From Gammaproteobacteria bacterium UBA5109 (GTDB lineage Bacteria > Pseudomonadota > Gammaproteobacteria > Pseudomonadales > Pseudohongiellaceae): DNA of 64,000 bases. Shown here one piece after another: positions 35,019-42,852 of this stretch. The notes beneath the pieces are model-generated. The model searched no databases. It was given only the letters and a program-made list of their open reading frames with translations, and had not been told where the DNA came from. The DNA lies in contig DHZH01000002.1 in the NCBI GenBank assembly GCA_002414385.1, positions 403,591-467,590 of the forward strand, read 5' to 3'. Every line of letters starts with the position of its first letter. Position 1 is the stretch's first letter. The translations under genes and the position numbers were made by a program.

Positions 35019-37025
35019 TTAACGGGCAAGTCGAAAACCGGAGCTGGAACTGGCCTGAGTGGCCGGCATCCAGTTGCGGAAAGAAATTCGGCCCTGATGT
35101 TCACTGCTGTTCCAGCCACCACCGCGCAGTATTCGGCTGCAGCCACTTTCTCCGGTCCAGGCAGAACCATCATCCGGGGCACCGTTATAATTGTTACGAG
35201 CACAATCCTGTACCCATTCCCAGGCATTCCCGTGCATGTCAAACAGACCCCAGTCATTGGCAGGATAATTCATGACTTCCGCAGTACCGGCTTCACCACA
35301 GTTATTCATTTTTGCCAGGGCACACTGATGGGTATTACCCCAGTGATACTGAGCGGTGCTGCCGGCACGAGCAGCATATTCCCATTCGGCTTCTGTAGGG
35401 AGTCGATACCCGGCTCCGGTTTGACCGTTAAGCCAGTCAATATAGGTTTGTACCTGATTCCAGTTGGCGTTGGTTACCGGCCGCAATTCCCTGCGCCCTG
35501 TACCCTGGTCATTGAGTTGGGCACAAATACCAGCCTGCACACAGGAATCCCATTGCGCAAAAGTGACCTCATGTTCCATCAATTCAAAGTTATCGATGAA
35601 TACTGTATGTACCGGTAGTTCATCGCTGTCCCCGGTACCGGAGAGATCGCCCATATCAAAAAAACCGGAGGGGATGGAAATCATCTGGCCAAGATCAGCA
35701 ATTGCCTGACTCAGTTGTTCCTGTTGCTGTTGTTGGCGCTGCTGGTTTTGTTGTTGCTGTTCCAGCCGCTCCTGTTCCAGTCTTTCCTGCTCGGCCTGTT
35801 CCGCTTCAGCCTGGAGTCTTTCCTGTTCGAGGCGCTCGGCTTCAGCCTGTTCCGCAACTTCCAGGGCAGCAGCAGCTTCTGCTGCAGCTTCCGCTGCAAG
35901 CTCTTCGGCACGCTGGCGCTCAGCTTCCGCCTGTAAACGCAATTCTTCGTTTTGCTGGTAAACCGTGAATCCGTAATAGCCTCCACCGGCAAGTATTATC
36001 AGCAATACTGCGGCAATGGCGTACTTCCCGGCAGAGGATTGCTGTCCGGCAGGCTTGCTTACGGTGCTGGCTGCTGCTTTTTCCGGCTTTGCCTGTGGCG
36101 GGGGAGCAGATGCAGCAGCCTGTTCATTACCGTCAAGAAAACCGAGGACATCTTCGACAGACTGGAAGCGGTCTTCCTCATTAAGGCAGAGACATTTATC
36201 AATTGCCTTGAGTAAATTTTCTGAATATTTACCTTTGCCCAGTTCGAGCGCGGAAGTCATCGGGTCCGGCCGGTTACGGGTTACTGCACTCATGCGATTT
36301 TCTACCTGGGGCGGGTTCTGACTGGCGATAATGCGCCACATGACACCGCCAATGGCATAAATGTCAGTCCAGGGGCCGAGATTGCCGTCACTCTCTACCT
36401 GCTCAATAGCAGCATAGCCCGGACTGTATGGCGCCATGGATTTACTGTGTTCGGTAAAATTCTGCTTGGCTGCACCGAAGTCGATTAATACCGGCTGTTC
36501 GTCGCTGCGGCGAATAAAAATATTGCCCGGCTTGATATCGCGGTGCAGGACGTGCTGTTTATGTACAACACCGAGGCCTTTAAGCAAGGGAGTAATGATG
36601 CGACGCAGTTCATCTTCGGAAAAGCTCTGCTGGTTCTTTTCCCGGCCGCGAATCAGGTCCGATAGGGGCAGGCCATCTTCAAAGCTCATGACCAGGTAGG
36701 CTGTGCCGTTTTCTTCGATAAAGTCCTGGCAGTTAACAATGTTTGGATGATTTTCAAACTGTACCAGTTGCTTTGCTTCCGCCAGGAAGCGGTCAAGACC
36801 AGTCTGAAAATCGACCTGTTCACGGGTACCAAGGGGGTGCACGGTACCGGATTCGCGTGTCGCCAGTTCCTGAGGCAGATATTCCTTGATTGCCAGCCAG
36901 TTTCCGAGGCGCATATGCTGGGCTTTATAGACAATGCCGAATCCGCCATAACCGAGCACGCTTTCGATACGGTATTGATTGATAACTGTGCCTTTCGGCA
37001 AGGCTAATCGATGTTCGGTATCCAT
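35019..37025 (-). CDS. transmembrane Ser/Thr kinase with periplasmic FGE-like domain
   Basis: 668 residues. A Hanks-type kinase (about 18-298) keeps GYGGFG (25-30), ATP lysine K47 in AIKEY, HRDIKPGN (161-168) and DFG (182-185). A Pro/Ala linker and one membrane helix (about 335-356) follow, then an Ala/Glu/Gln-rich coiled coil (357-440) and a formylglycine-generating-enzyme/SUMF1-like domain (about 444-668) with RLPTEAEWEYAARAG, NAWEWVQD, LRGGGWNSS and GFRLAR. The FGE-type catalytic cysteines near the C-terminus are missing (SSSSGFRLAR), so it likely serves as a periplasmic binding domain. Sits after the vWA gene; probable writer of phospho-threonine for the five FHA-type readers and two phosphatases of the cluster. 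Confidence 0.9.
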   Translation of the reverse strand: MDTEHRLALPKGTVINQYRIESVLGYGGFGIVYKAQHMRLGNWLAIKEYLPQELATRESGTVHPLGTREQVDFQTGLDRFLAEAKQLVQFENHPNIVNCQDFIEENGTAYLVMSFEDGLPLSDLIRGREKNQQSFSEDELRRIITPLLKGLGVVHKQHVLHRDIKPGNIFIRRSDEQPVLIDFGAAKQNFTEHSKSMAPYSPGYAAIEQVESDGNLGPWTDIYAIGGVMWRIIASQNPPQVENRMSAVTRNRPDPMTSALELGKGKYSENLLKAIDKCLCLNEEDRFQSVEDVLGFLDGNEQAAASAPPPQAKPEKAAASTVSKPAGQQSSAGKYAIAAVLLIILAGGGYYGFTVYQQNEELRLQAEAERQRAEELAAEAAAEAAAALEVAEQAEAERLEQERLQAEAEQAEQERLEQERLEQQQQNQQRQQQQQEQLSQAIADLGQMISIPSGFFDMGDLSGTGDSDELPVHTVFIDNFELMEHEVTFAQWDSCVQAGICAQLNDQGTGRRELRPVTNANWNQVQTYIDWLNGQTGAGYRLPTEAEWEYAARAGSTAQYHWGNTHQCALAKMNNCGEAGTAEVMNYPANDWGLFDMHGNAWEWVQDCARNNYNGAPDDGSAWTGESGCSRILRGGGWNSSEHQGRISFRNWMPATQASSSSGFRLAR

Positions 37026-37090
37026 GATGCTTTCTGCAACCTGCCTCTTGTTTAACTGATTATATTGTCACATTTTTTAATTGTTACTAT

Positions 37091-37957
37091 TTAGATAGTT
37101 ACAATGGCCATGATAATGCTCGCCAGCATGGACTGCCCGCTGGTGCTGTCAATAAATTCACCCTGACCACTTTGTGCCAGACGTCGTAAATATTCCTCAG
37201 CCTGATCACTGCCAACCATTACGGTGGACAGGTAATGTTCCGGGCTTGTGGTGGCGCTGAAATTCTGTGCGGTAGCAAAGGTTGTGTTCAGCAATTCCGG
37301 GTAGGCCGGCGCATCTGTCACTACAATTATGTAGCGTCGCTGACTTTGCGGCCGCCAGTTCATTACTACGGCCTGATTGAGAGCAGCCGACAGGGCCTCC
37401 GGGTTGTCATCATTTGAGCCGCCACCGAGACCCATATTGGCTTCCAGCTGATTGATGAAACTTTCAATCTGGGCAAAGTTGGTGGTCGGATATATCTGCT
37501 GGAAATTAAGCGGTTGATCCCAGAGTCGGTCGCCATACCAGACGATACCAATCCCGACTGACGGTGATAGACGGTCCAGCACTGTGGCCAGGTCGGCAAT
37601 CTGCTGTTTCATCTGATCAATGTATTCACCCATGCTGCCGGAAACATCCAGACAGATGACAATGTCCAGTTCGGGAATCCTGATGCGAGCCAGTTCAGAA
37701 GAAAGTTCACCGGCTTCCTGCTGAGACTGGGACAAATCACTTTGTGTCTGGGACAGTTCTTCCTGGGTTTGTTCCAGTTCCTGCTGTGCCTGTTCCAGCG
37801 CTTCGGCTACTTCCGCAACCAGTTCCGGGGAATCACCAGTGTTGGGGAAAAAGGGCAGGGCGGCAATTGTCAGCAACATAAAAGCACCCAGTGCCGAGGC
37901 AAACAGATCAAGTGCCGACATGCTGAAAATATTTATTTCGCGAGAGCGAATTTTCAC
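37091..37957 (-). CDS. TolR/ExbD-like membrane-anchored vWA protein
   Basis: 288 residues. A short basic cytosolic N-terminus and one membrane helix (about 14-36, SALDLFASALGAFMLL) with Asp17 at the place of the proton-relay Asp of TolR/ExbD. A periplasmic coiled coil (about 44-92, Gln/Glu-rich) leads to a von Willebrand A domain (about 97-288) with MIDAS DVSGSM (D104, S106, S108) and VVTDAP (D215). GTG start overlaps the previous stop (GTGA). Together with the MotA/TolQ-type protein at 41547-42362 it could form a stator-like pair whose output domain is a vWA fold instead of a peptidoglycan-binding domain. Confidence 0.85.
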   Translation of the reverse strand: MKIRSREINIFSMSALDLFASALGAFMLLTIAALPFFPNTGDSPELVAEVAEALEQAQQELEQTQEELSQTQSDLSQSQQEAGELSSELARIRIPELDIVICLDVSGSMGEYIDQMKQQIADLATVLDRLSPSVGIGIVWYGDRLWDQPLNFQQIYPTTNFAQIESFINQLEANMGLGGGSNDDNPEALSAALNQAVVMNWRPQSQRRYIIVVTDAPAYPELLNTTFATAQNFSATTSPEHYLSTVMVGSDQAEEYLRRLAQSGQGEFIDSTSGQSMLASIIMAIVTI

Positions 37958-39888
37958 TCCTGTTTCTCCAGCAGATTGACCTGATAGGTCACCAGGCCGA
38001 CTTTAAGTGAATCTCCGGCATTCAGTTCATACTGCTGGCCGGGACTTAATACTGAGCCATTGATGGCGGTACCGTTGGCACTTTGCAGATCTTCAACATA
38101 AATTTTGTGATCCCGAACCATGACGCGCAAATGTTTACGCGATACGGTTTCGATATTGAGTACATAGTCAGCATGTTGTGCCGAGCGACCGATAAGCTGA
38201 CCGTTTTCTGACCGGATCAGCGCATTACCGTTAATTTTCAGGCGTGACTCGGCGCCCTGTTCATCTTTGCCGAGTAAGACAATGTCGGGAAATTCAGCGG
38301 ATGCCTTCTGTAGTTGTTCTTCAATTTCCTGGCTCTGCTGCTTCACTTGCTGAATATTTTTTTCTGCTTCGTCCTGGCTTCGGCGACGTTTGCGGACCTG
38401 CATGACGACAAAGCCAAACAGGGCAATAACAACTATGCCAAAACCGCTCCACTGATACATGCGATTGCGCGCATCGACTTCTTGCTGGCGTGCTGCCTCT
38501 GCAAGCGCTTCTTCTCGTTCTTGTGCTTCCTGCTCGAGCTGTTCCTGTCTTTCCTGCAATTCAAGTTGTTCGGCTTCAGCCTGGGCAATGGCTTCCTGGC
38601 TGGCTTCAAGCTCCGCTTCCCGGGCCTGTAGTTCTTCCAGTCTTGCCTGATTTTCTGCCGCCAGTGCTTCCTGTTCGGCCAGTAATTCTTCTGTTGCTTC
38701 CTGGAGTCGCAGTCTTTCCTCTTCGAGAATTTCCTGTTCTTCAAACAAATCAATCAGAATTGCTTCCTGTTCCCTGATCTTGTCTTCTGCCAGTGCCAGA
38801 AGCTCGGCTTCTGACAGACAAACATCAAAGGCTTCATAGTAATCAACATTATTACTGGTCAGGAAAGTCCTGATACTGTCCAGGTTGGCACTGAATGCAA
38901 AATCCTGGTCTGGTCGCAAACGGTTGGAGAGCACCGGACTGGAATGCTGGCTGATACCGATCATTTCACCGCAATTATTTAACAGGGCAGCACCGTATTC
39001 CCCATCATCAGCCAGCGCGGTATGACGAATCTGGCTTATGCCCTGATCAGTTTCAACAATACTCTGCAGGACACCCTGACGGTTTTCCTGCGCCAGGCCC
39101 AGAGCAATATTTCTGCCGGTTTCGGGGAAATCGTAGGATAGATTTATCGGACTGCCTTCAATACCGTTAACGGTTAACAATGCCAGACCGGCAGTTTCAT
39201 CAGTGGCAGTAATACTGGCAACCAGAGAGGCACCATTCTGCGGGTTTTCGATAATCCACTGGTCACCCTGGGCGACCAGTGCTTCATTGGTAATAACCAT
39301 ATTATCTGTGACCAGGGTAGCCAGTCCGGTCTGCACTTCATTACCATTATTCAACACTCTCAGGCTGAAGATGTTGCTGGAAAAATTTGGCGAAAGGTCT
39401 ATTTGCCAGTTGTCTTCGGGAGATTCGGTGATAGCCAGAACCGCATCACCAAAAACATCTTCTTCAAAATAGGCACCTACCCAGATGTTGTATTCGCCGC
39501 TTTGCGGGTCATCAAAATAATAACCGGCATTGAGATTTGCCAGGTTGTAATTATCATCATTACAGACCCACTCCCCGTCAGGAGTATTGATTAAAATTGT
39601 GGTATCCAGTTCCGAGCTTGTATAAATTCCCAGCCCCCAGCCCGCGGCCTGGTAATCAAGGCGGTAATCAGGAGCATCAGAGATATAACCGTAGCAACTC
39701 GAATCTGCGTTGCCGGCATCAAGCTCGCCCCCAATGGCGACTTCAACAAGCTGTGGATCAGGCAGAAAACCGGCACTTAAATCGGTGCTGCCATAGTTAG
39801 GATCCATCCTGACATCCTGTGCAACAGCCAGGCTACTTAAAACAGTGCCGCTTATCACAGTTAACACTATCAGTGGTCTAGTTTTCAT
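37954..39888 (-). CDS. PPC / degenerate trypsin-like / coiled-coil / TM / FHA protein
   Basis: 644 residues. Signal peptide (to about 24), PPC-like domain (40-155, like the secreted protein at 34002), trypsin-like fold (about 178-345), acidic coiled coil (360-475), membrane helix (478-498), basic stop-transfer RKRRR, cytosolic coiled linker, and FHA domain (565-632) with LIGRS, SRKH and NGT phospho-threonine contacts. In the protease-like part the usual N-x-HV is NEALV (201-205) and G-x-SGGPLLN is GEYGAALLN (296-304), so catalytic His and Ser are gone: a binding, not cutting, module. ATG 39888 (GAGAG upstream) overlaps the phosphatase gene by 11 bases; an upstream start at 39903 is possible. 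Confidence 0.8.
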   Translation of the reverse strand: MKTRPLIVLTVISGTVLSSLAVAQDVRMDPNYGSTDLSAGFLPDPQLVEVAIGGELDAGNADSSCYGYISDAPDYRLDYQAAGWGLGIYTSSELDTTILINTPDGEWVCNDDNYNLANLNAGYYFDDPQSGEYNIWVGAYFEEDVFGDAVLAITESPEDNWQIDLSPNFSSNIFSLRVLNNGNEVQTGLATLVTDNMVITNEALVAQGDQWIIENPQNGASLVASITATDETAGLALLTVNGIEGSPINLSYDFPETGRNIALGLAQENRQGVLQSIVETDQGISQIRHTALADDGEYGAALLNNCGEMIGISQHSSPVLSNRLRPDQDFAFSANLDSIRTFLTSNNVDYYEAFDVCLSEAELLALAEDKIREQEAILIDLFEEQEILEEERLRLQEATEELLAEQEALAAENQARLEELQAREAELEASQEAIAQAEAEQLELQERQEQLEQEAQEREEALAEAARQQEVDARNRMYQWSGFGIVVIALFGFVVMQVRKRRRSQDEAEKNIQQVKQQSQEIEEQLQKASAEFPDIVLLGKDEQGAESRLKINGNALIRSENGQLIGRSAQHADYVLNIETVSRKHLRVMVRDHKIYVEDLQSANGTAINGSVLSPGQQYELNAGDSLKVGLVTYQVNLLEKQE

Positions 39889-40792
39889 CGCCCATGCTCT
39901 CATTATCTGCGTTTTCATCATTATGCTCATCGGCATTATCTGAATCTGTCGGAGTTTCGTTATTGTTTTTGCCACGCAGGGTCTGTACATGAGCCTGGTC
40001 ACCAAGAATGCGAATAATATTCAGGGTCGAGTTGTCCTGGGAAGGGCGCTGGTGCTCAGTGACTTTCTGTAAAATGATTTCGACCAGTTTTTCAGCATCA
40101 CTCAAGGAATTCCCCTGTTCGGCAGCAAGCAGGCTCTGTAATTCTTCAACTGAGCAGGTTTCCACTCCATCACTGGCCAGGATAAATATATCACCTGCCT
40201 CTACACTGAATGTTTCATCAGGCAAATCAACCAGCTTGATGTCCCGGCCCAGGACTGCTTCCAGCAACTGGCTTCTTTCCGGCGAAGTTGCGGCTTCTTC
40301 AGCACTGATAAGACCTTGTTCCACCTGTTTGGACAGTTCTTCGGCCATGGAGTGATTTTCATTAAGCCGGCTTAGCTTACCCTGACGATATAACCACAAG
40401 GGGCTGTCTCCGACGCTGATCCATTGCACGGCATTGCCGTCAAAGATGAGAGCCAGAAAGGTAGAGCCCATGCCCTCCATTTCCGGGTTTTGTTTGACGT
40501 ATTCGTAAACGGCCAGGTTTGCTGCACTCAGACCTTCCAGAAAACGGTCTTTGATTTCTTCTTTCTCTGAGGCAACAAAGCTTTCACGGAAAGTACTTAC
40601 TACCAGCTGACTGGCTTCGGCACCACCGACATGCCCGCCCATGCCATCGGCGAGAATATGCAGTGAAAAACCATTGGGCCAGCTGACGATAGCTGCCCGG
40701 TCCTGCTGGGATTTACGGCTGCCAATTATCTGACCCCAGGCTGAATCGGTGGTCAGGTTCGCAAGCTCTTTGGCACCCTCAGCAGCCATCAT
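39878..40792 (-). CDS. PP2C-type Ser/Thr phosphatase
   Basis: 304 residues, soluble. PP2C motifs: GSRKSQQDRAA (motif 1, Gln in place of the usual Asn), LADGMGGHVGG, SVGDSPLW, ASDGVE and QDNSTL, giving the binuclear metal site. A 45-residue acidic Asn/Asp/Glu tail follows. It is 8 bases after the FHA gene and probably removes phosphate put on by the kinase of this operon. Confidence 0.93.
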   Translation of the reverse strand: MMAAEGAKELANLTTDSAWGQIIGSRKSQQDRAAIVSWPNGFSLHILADGMGGHVGGAEASQLVVSTFRESFVASEKEEIKDRFLEGLSAANLAVYEYVKQNPEMEGMGSTFLALIFDGNAVQWISVGDSPLWLYRQGKLSRLNENHSMAEELSKQVEQGLISAEEAATSPERSQLLEAVLGRDIKLVDLPDETFSVEAGDIFILASDGVETCSVEELQSLLAAEQGNSLSDAEKLVEIILQKVTEHQRPSQDNSTLNIIRILGDQAHVQTLRGKNNNETPTDSDNADEHNDENADNESMGDEN

Positions 40793-40800
40793 GCACCTGC

Positions 40801-41520
40801 TTATTCTTCATCCCAAGTGAAGTTTTCACCGCATAGCGGAACAAATAAAAGTGTGGTTTCACCCAGTGTGATACGGCTACCAGGGCTTAACTGGGCAGGA
40901 GCAAGCACCGGGCTGTTATTCAGGTAGGCCAGATTGGTACCGGAACCCTGCTGAATATAAAAGCTCAGGCCGCGCGGATCAAAAGTCAGAATGGCATGAT
41001 TGGCACGGGAAATCTGCTCATCCCCGAAATCCAGTTTGACGCGTTCGGTTGGGCCACGGCCTATACTGTTCTGGCCGTTACCCAGCTTGAGATAATTGCC
41101 TTTTCCGGGACCGTCGATAACAACCAGCCAGCCAACCACCGGATCGGCCATGGCATCAACCGGGCCGGACTGGGGTTCTTCCTGGGTATGGGGCTGCCGG
41201 GCTTTGCTGTGGCCTCCGGCTATTACAGTAGCAGGCTCATCGCTTGCAGGAGCAGTTGATGATGCTGCCTGGGTTTCTTTCGAGCTGCCAGAGCTGTCTC
41301 CGGCTTTAACGGTAGGTGGCTCATCAGCAAAAAGGCTGCCACCGGGAGACTGCTGATTGACTTCAGTTGGCGCATCGTCGTTATTGCCAGGACTTGATGT
41401 ATTATCAAACAGGGAAGTCGGTGCTTCACTTCCTGCATTGCCTGACGACTGCTTGGATTTTTCATGCATGACGGACGGGACATCTACCGGTACACCGTCT
41501 GGGCCTCGTTTAACTGCCAT
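40801..41520 (-). CDS. FHA protein with Thr-rich phospho-acceptor linker
   Basis: 239 residues. The first 125 are disordered and rich in Ser, Pro, Asp and Glu, with three similar acidic-P-T-V motifs (DDAPTEV, DEPPTV, DEPATV; Thr52, 70 and 98) that look like kinase targets. A C-terminal FHA domain (about 130-228) has NSIGRGP and SRANHA; the usual NG-T is NNSP. Strong GGAGG seven bases before ATG. It may be an adaptor whose own Thr motifs are bound by other FHA domains, as with GarA-type or T6SS Fha proteins; that is inference. Confidence 0.88.
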   Translation of the reverse strand: MAVKRGPDGVPVDVPSVMHEKSKQSSGNAGSEAPTSLFDNTSSPGNNDDAPTEVNQQSPGGSLFADEPPTVKAGDSSGSSKETQAASSTAPASDEPATVIAGGHSKARQPHTQEEPQSGPVDAMADPVVGWLVVIDGPGKGNYLKLGNGQNSIGRGPTERVKLDFGDEQISRANHAILTFDPRGLSFYIQQGSGTNLAYLNNSPVLAPAQLSPGSRITLGETTLLFVPLCGENFTWDEE

Positions 41521-41546
41521 AATGATCCTCCGGGAAAAATTTCAGT

Positions 41547-42362
41547 TTATTTTTCTTCATAAAGTCGGTTGATTAAATTATCCATACAATACTGGCCGGT
41601 GTTGTTGAGTGCGGATTCTTCCCGTCCCTGCGCCAGGTGCATAAAAAACACCAGAATTGCAGACATAACCAGCGCCAGCAGGGTCGTATTGAACGCCACA
41701 CCAAGTTTGGTGGTAAGCACGCCCATCCAGACGCGAATTGCATCACTTTGTCCCAGGTCTGGCATATCGGATGCTTCCGACAATGACAGGGCGATACCGA
41801 TAACTGTTCCGATAAAGCCGATAGTCGGAATCAGCCAGACCAGGTAACGAACCATGTTGTATTTCAGGTCGATCTCATGCTGCATCAACTCCAGACTGGA
41901 ATTCATCAGGTTGTTGGACTGGTCTATGGACTGGCTGTTCTGGAACTGCAGAATAATACGGTGAATCAGCCGTGGCAGGAAAAAATAACGGGTATGCTTG
42001 TTATCAACCACTGAGCTGAAAATCGGAACCAGCTCTTTGGCACGCAGCATTGTCGTATCATCTTCCGGCAACAGGCCGCGTTTGAGCTGGGCAATTTCTT
42101 TCTTGCCGCGGTCAAAACGGACCCAGAGTTCACCAAAGCCGATCATGAACAGCAGCCACATGATATTCTGGATGGTCAAGGGATAGGGGAAGACGTCTGT
42201 GGAGCGGTCGAAAAGAATATCTGCGAGTACCAGCTCTCCGACAACATCTTCAGACGGTGAGCTTATCAGTGACATGATGGCAATGAAAACCGCACCGATC
42301 ATGATAGCAACCAGGGCAACAATTACACGGTAGGTTGTTTCCTGTTGTTCAAGATTATTCAT
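41547..42362 (-). CDS. MotA/TolQ/ExbB-type proton-channel protein
   Basis: 271 residues; four membrane helices at about 12-33, 61-80, 171-195 and 218-243 with a 90-residue cytosolic loop between the second and third. The third and fourth carry the family motifs LIPTIGFIGTVIGIALSLSEA and GVAFNTTLLALVMSAI. Such proteins form pentameric ion channels with a two-copy TolR/MotB partner; the partner here is probably the vWA protein with Asp17. Second gene of the minus-strand phospho-signalling operon. Confidence 0.9.
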   Translation of the reverse strand: MNNLEQQETTYRVIVALVAIMIGAVFIAIMSLISSPSEDVVGELVLADILFDRSTDVFPYPLTIQNIMWLLFMIGFGELWVRFDRGKKEIAQLKRGLLPEDDTTMLRAKELVPIFSSVVDNKHTRYFFLPRLIHRIILQFQNSQSIDQSNNLMNSSLELMQHEIDLKYNMVRYLVWLIPTIGFIGTVIGIALSLSEASDMPDLGQSDAIRVWMGVLTTKLGVAFNTTLLALVMSAILVFFMHLAQGREESALNNTGQYCMDNLINRLYEEK

Positions 42363-42423
42363 AGCTTAATTCCGCTTTCTCAGGCAACGAAAGGCTTTCC
42401 CTGGCTGCCGGACAAGTTATGGA

Positions 42424-42693
42424 TCAGTGCTTAATCGAATGCACCAGCTGCCGGACCTGAACTTCTTCTTTGCCGAGCAGCAGGATGTCACTTTCATTAA
42501 CAAAGCCCTGTTTCATTAATTCCCAGGATTCGCCTTTCCTTATGCGGGTACCAGCTGTGGAATTAGCATCTATCAGGTAGTATTTGCCATCATCAGTACG
42601 TGTCAGCTCCAGATGTTTGCGGGAAACACTCTGGCCATTGATCTGGATATCAGCATCTGAAGCTCTACCGACTGAAAAAGTTCTGAATGACAT
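42424..42693 (-). CDS. small single-domain FHA protein
   Basis: 89 residues: essentially one FHA domain, FSVGRASDADIQI, SVSRKHLELT and DANSTAGTRI (usual NGT replaced by AGT). ATG 42693 with GGTGG upstream is preferred over GTG 42702. First gene of the minus operon, directly behind the divergent promoter; 61 bases to the channel gene. Confidence 0.85.
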   Translation of the reverse strand: MSFRTFSVGRASDADIQINGQSVSRKHLELTRTDDGKYYLIDANSTAGTRIRKGESWELMKQGFVNESDILLLGKEEVQVRQLVHSIKH

Positions 42694-42721
42694 GCATACC
42701 ACCCTGAGTTTATGCAGACGC

Positions 42722-42737
42722 TTATTCTATAGAATAA
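42722..42737. repeat. perfect 16-base palindrome between divergent operons
   Basis: TTATTCTA-TAGAATAA. It covers the -10 of the minus promoter and offers a TAGAAT on the plus strand too, so one bound protein or sigma factor could affect both operons. Confidence 0.55.
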
Positions 42738-42753
42738 TTCGGGATTGCGCCAA
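42724..42753 (-). promoter_or_regulatory. promoter of the FHA/channel/kinase operon
   Basis: Minus strand TTGGCG (42753-42748), 18 bases, TAGAAT (42729-42724). The -10 is inside the 16-base palindrome at 42722-42737. It gives a start about 25 bases before the small FHA gene. Confidence 0.55.
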
Positions 42754-42852
42754 ATCTGCGACAGTTATATTTTCTGATAAAAAACTGGTGTTGAGGAAAG
42801 CCTGTAAAAGGGCTATCGTTAACTTCCTTTGATTGGCCAGAAGAAGCAGCTA

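Noticed and set aside
35700..36320. Open frames opposite and within the Glu/Gln/Ala-rich coiled coil of the kinase gene
   Set aside because: They arise from repetitive codon composition; the kinase frame has clear conserved motifs.
38485..39350. Active trypsin-like protease in the FHA protein
   Set aside because: The catalytic His and Ser motifs are replaced, so enzyme activity is not supported.
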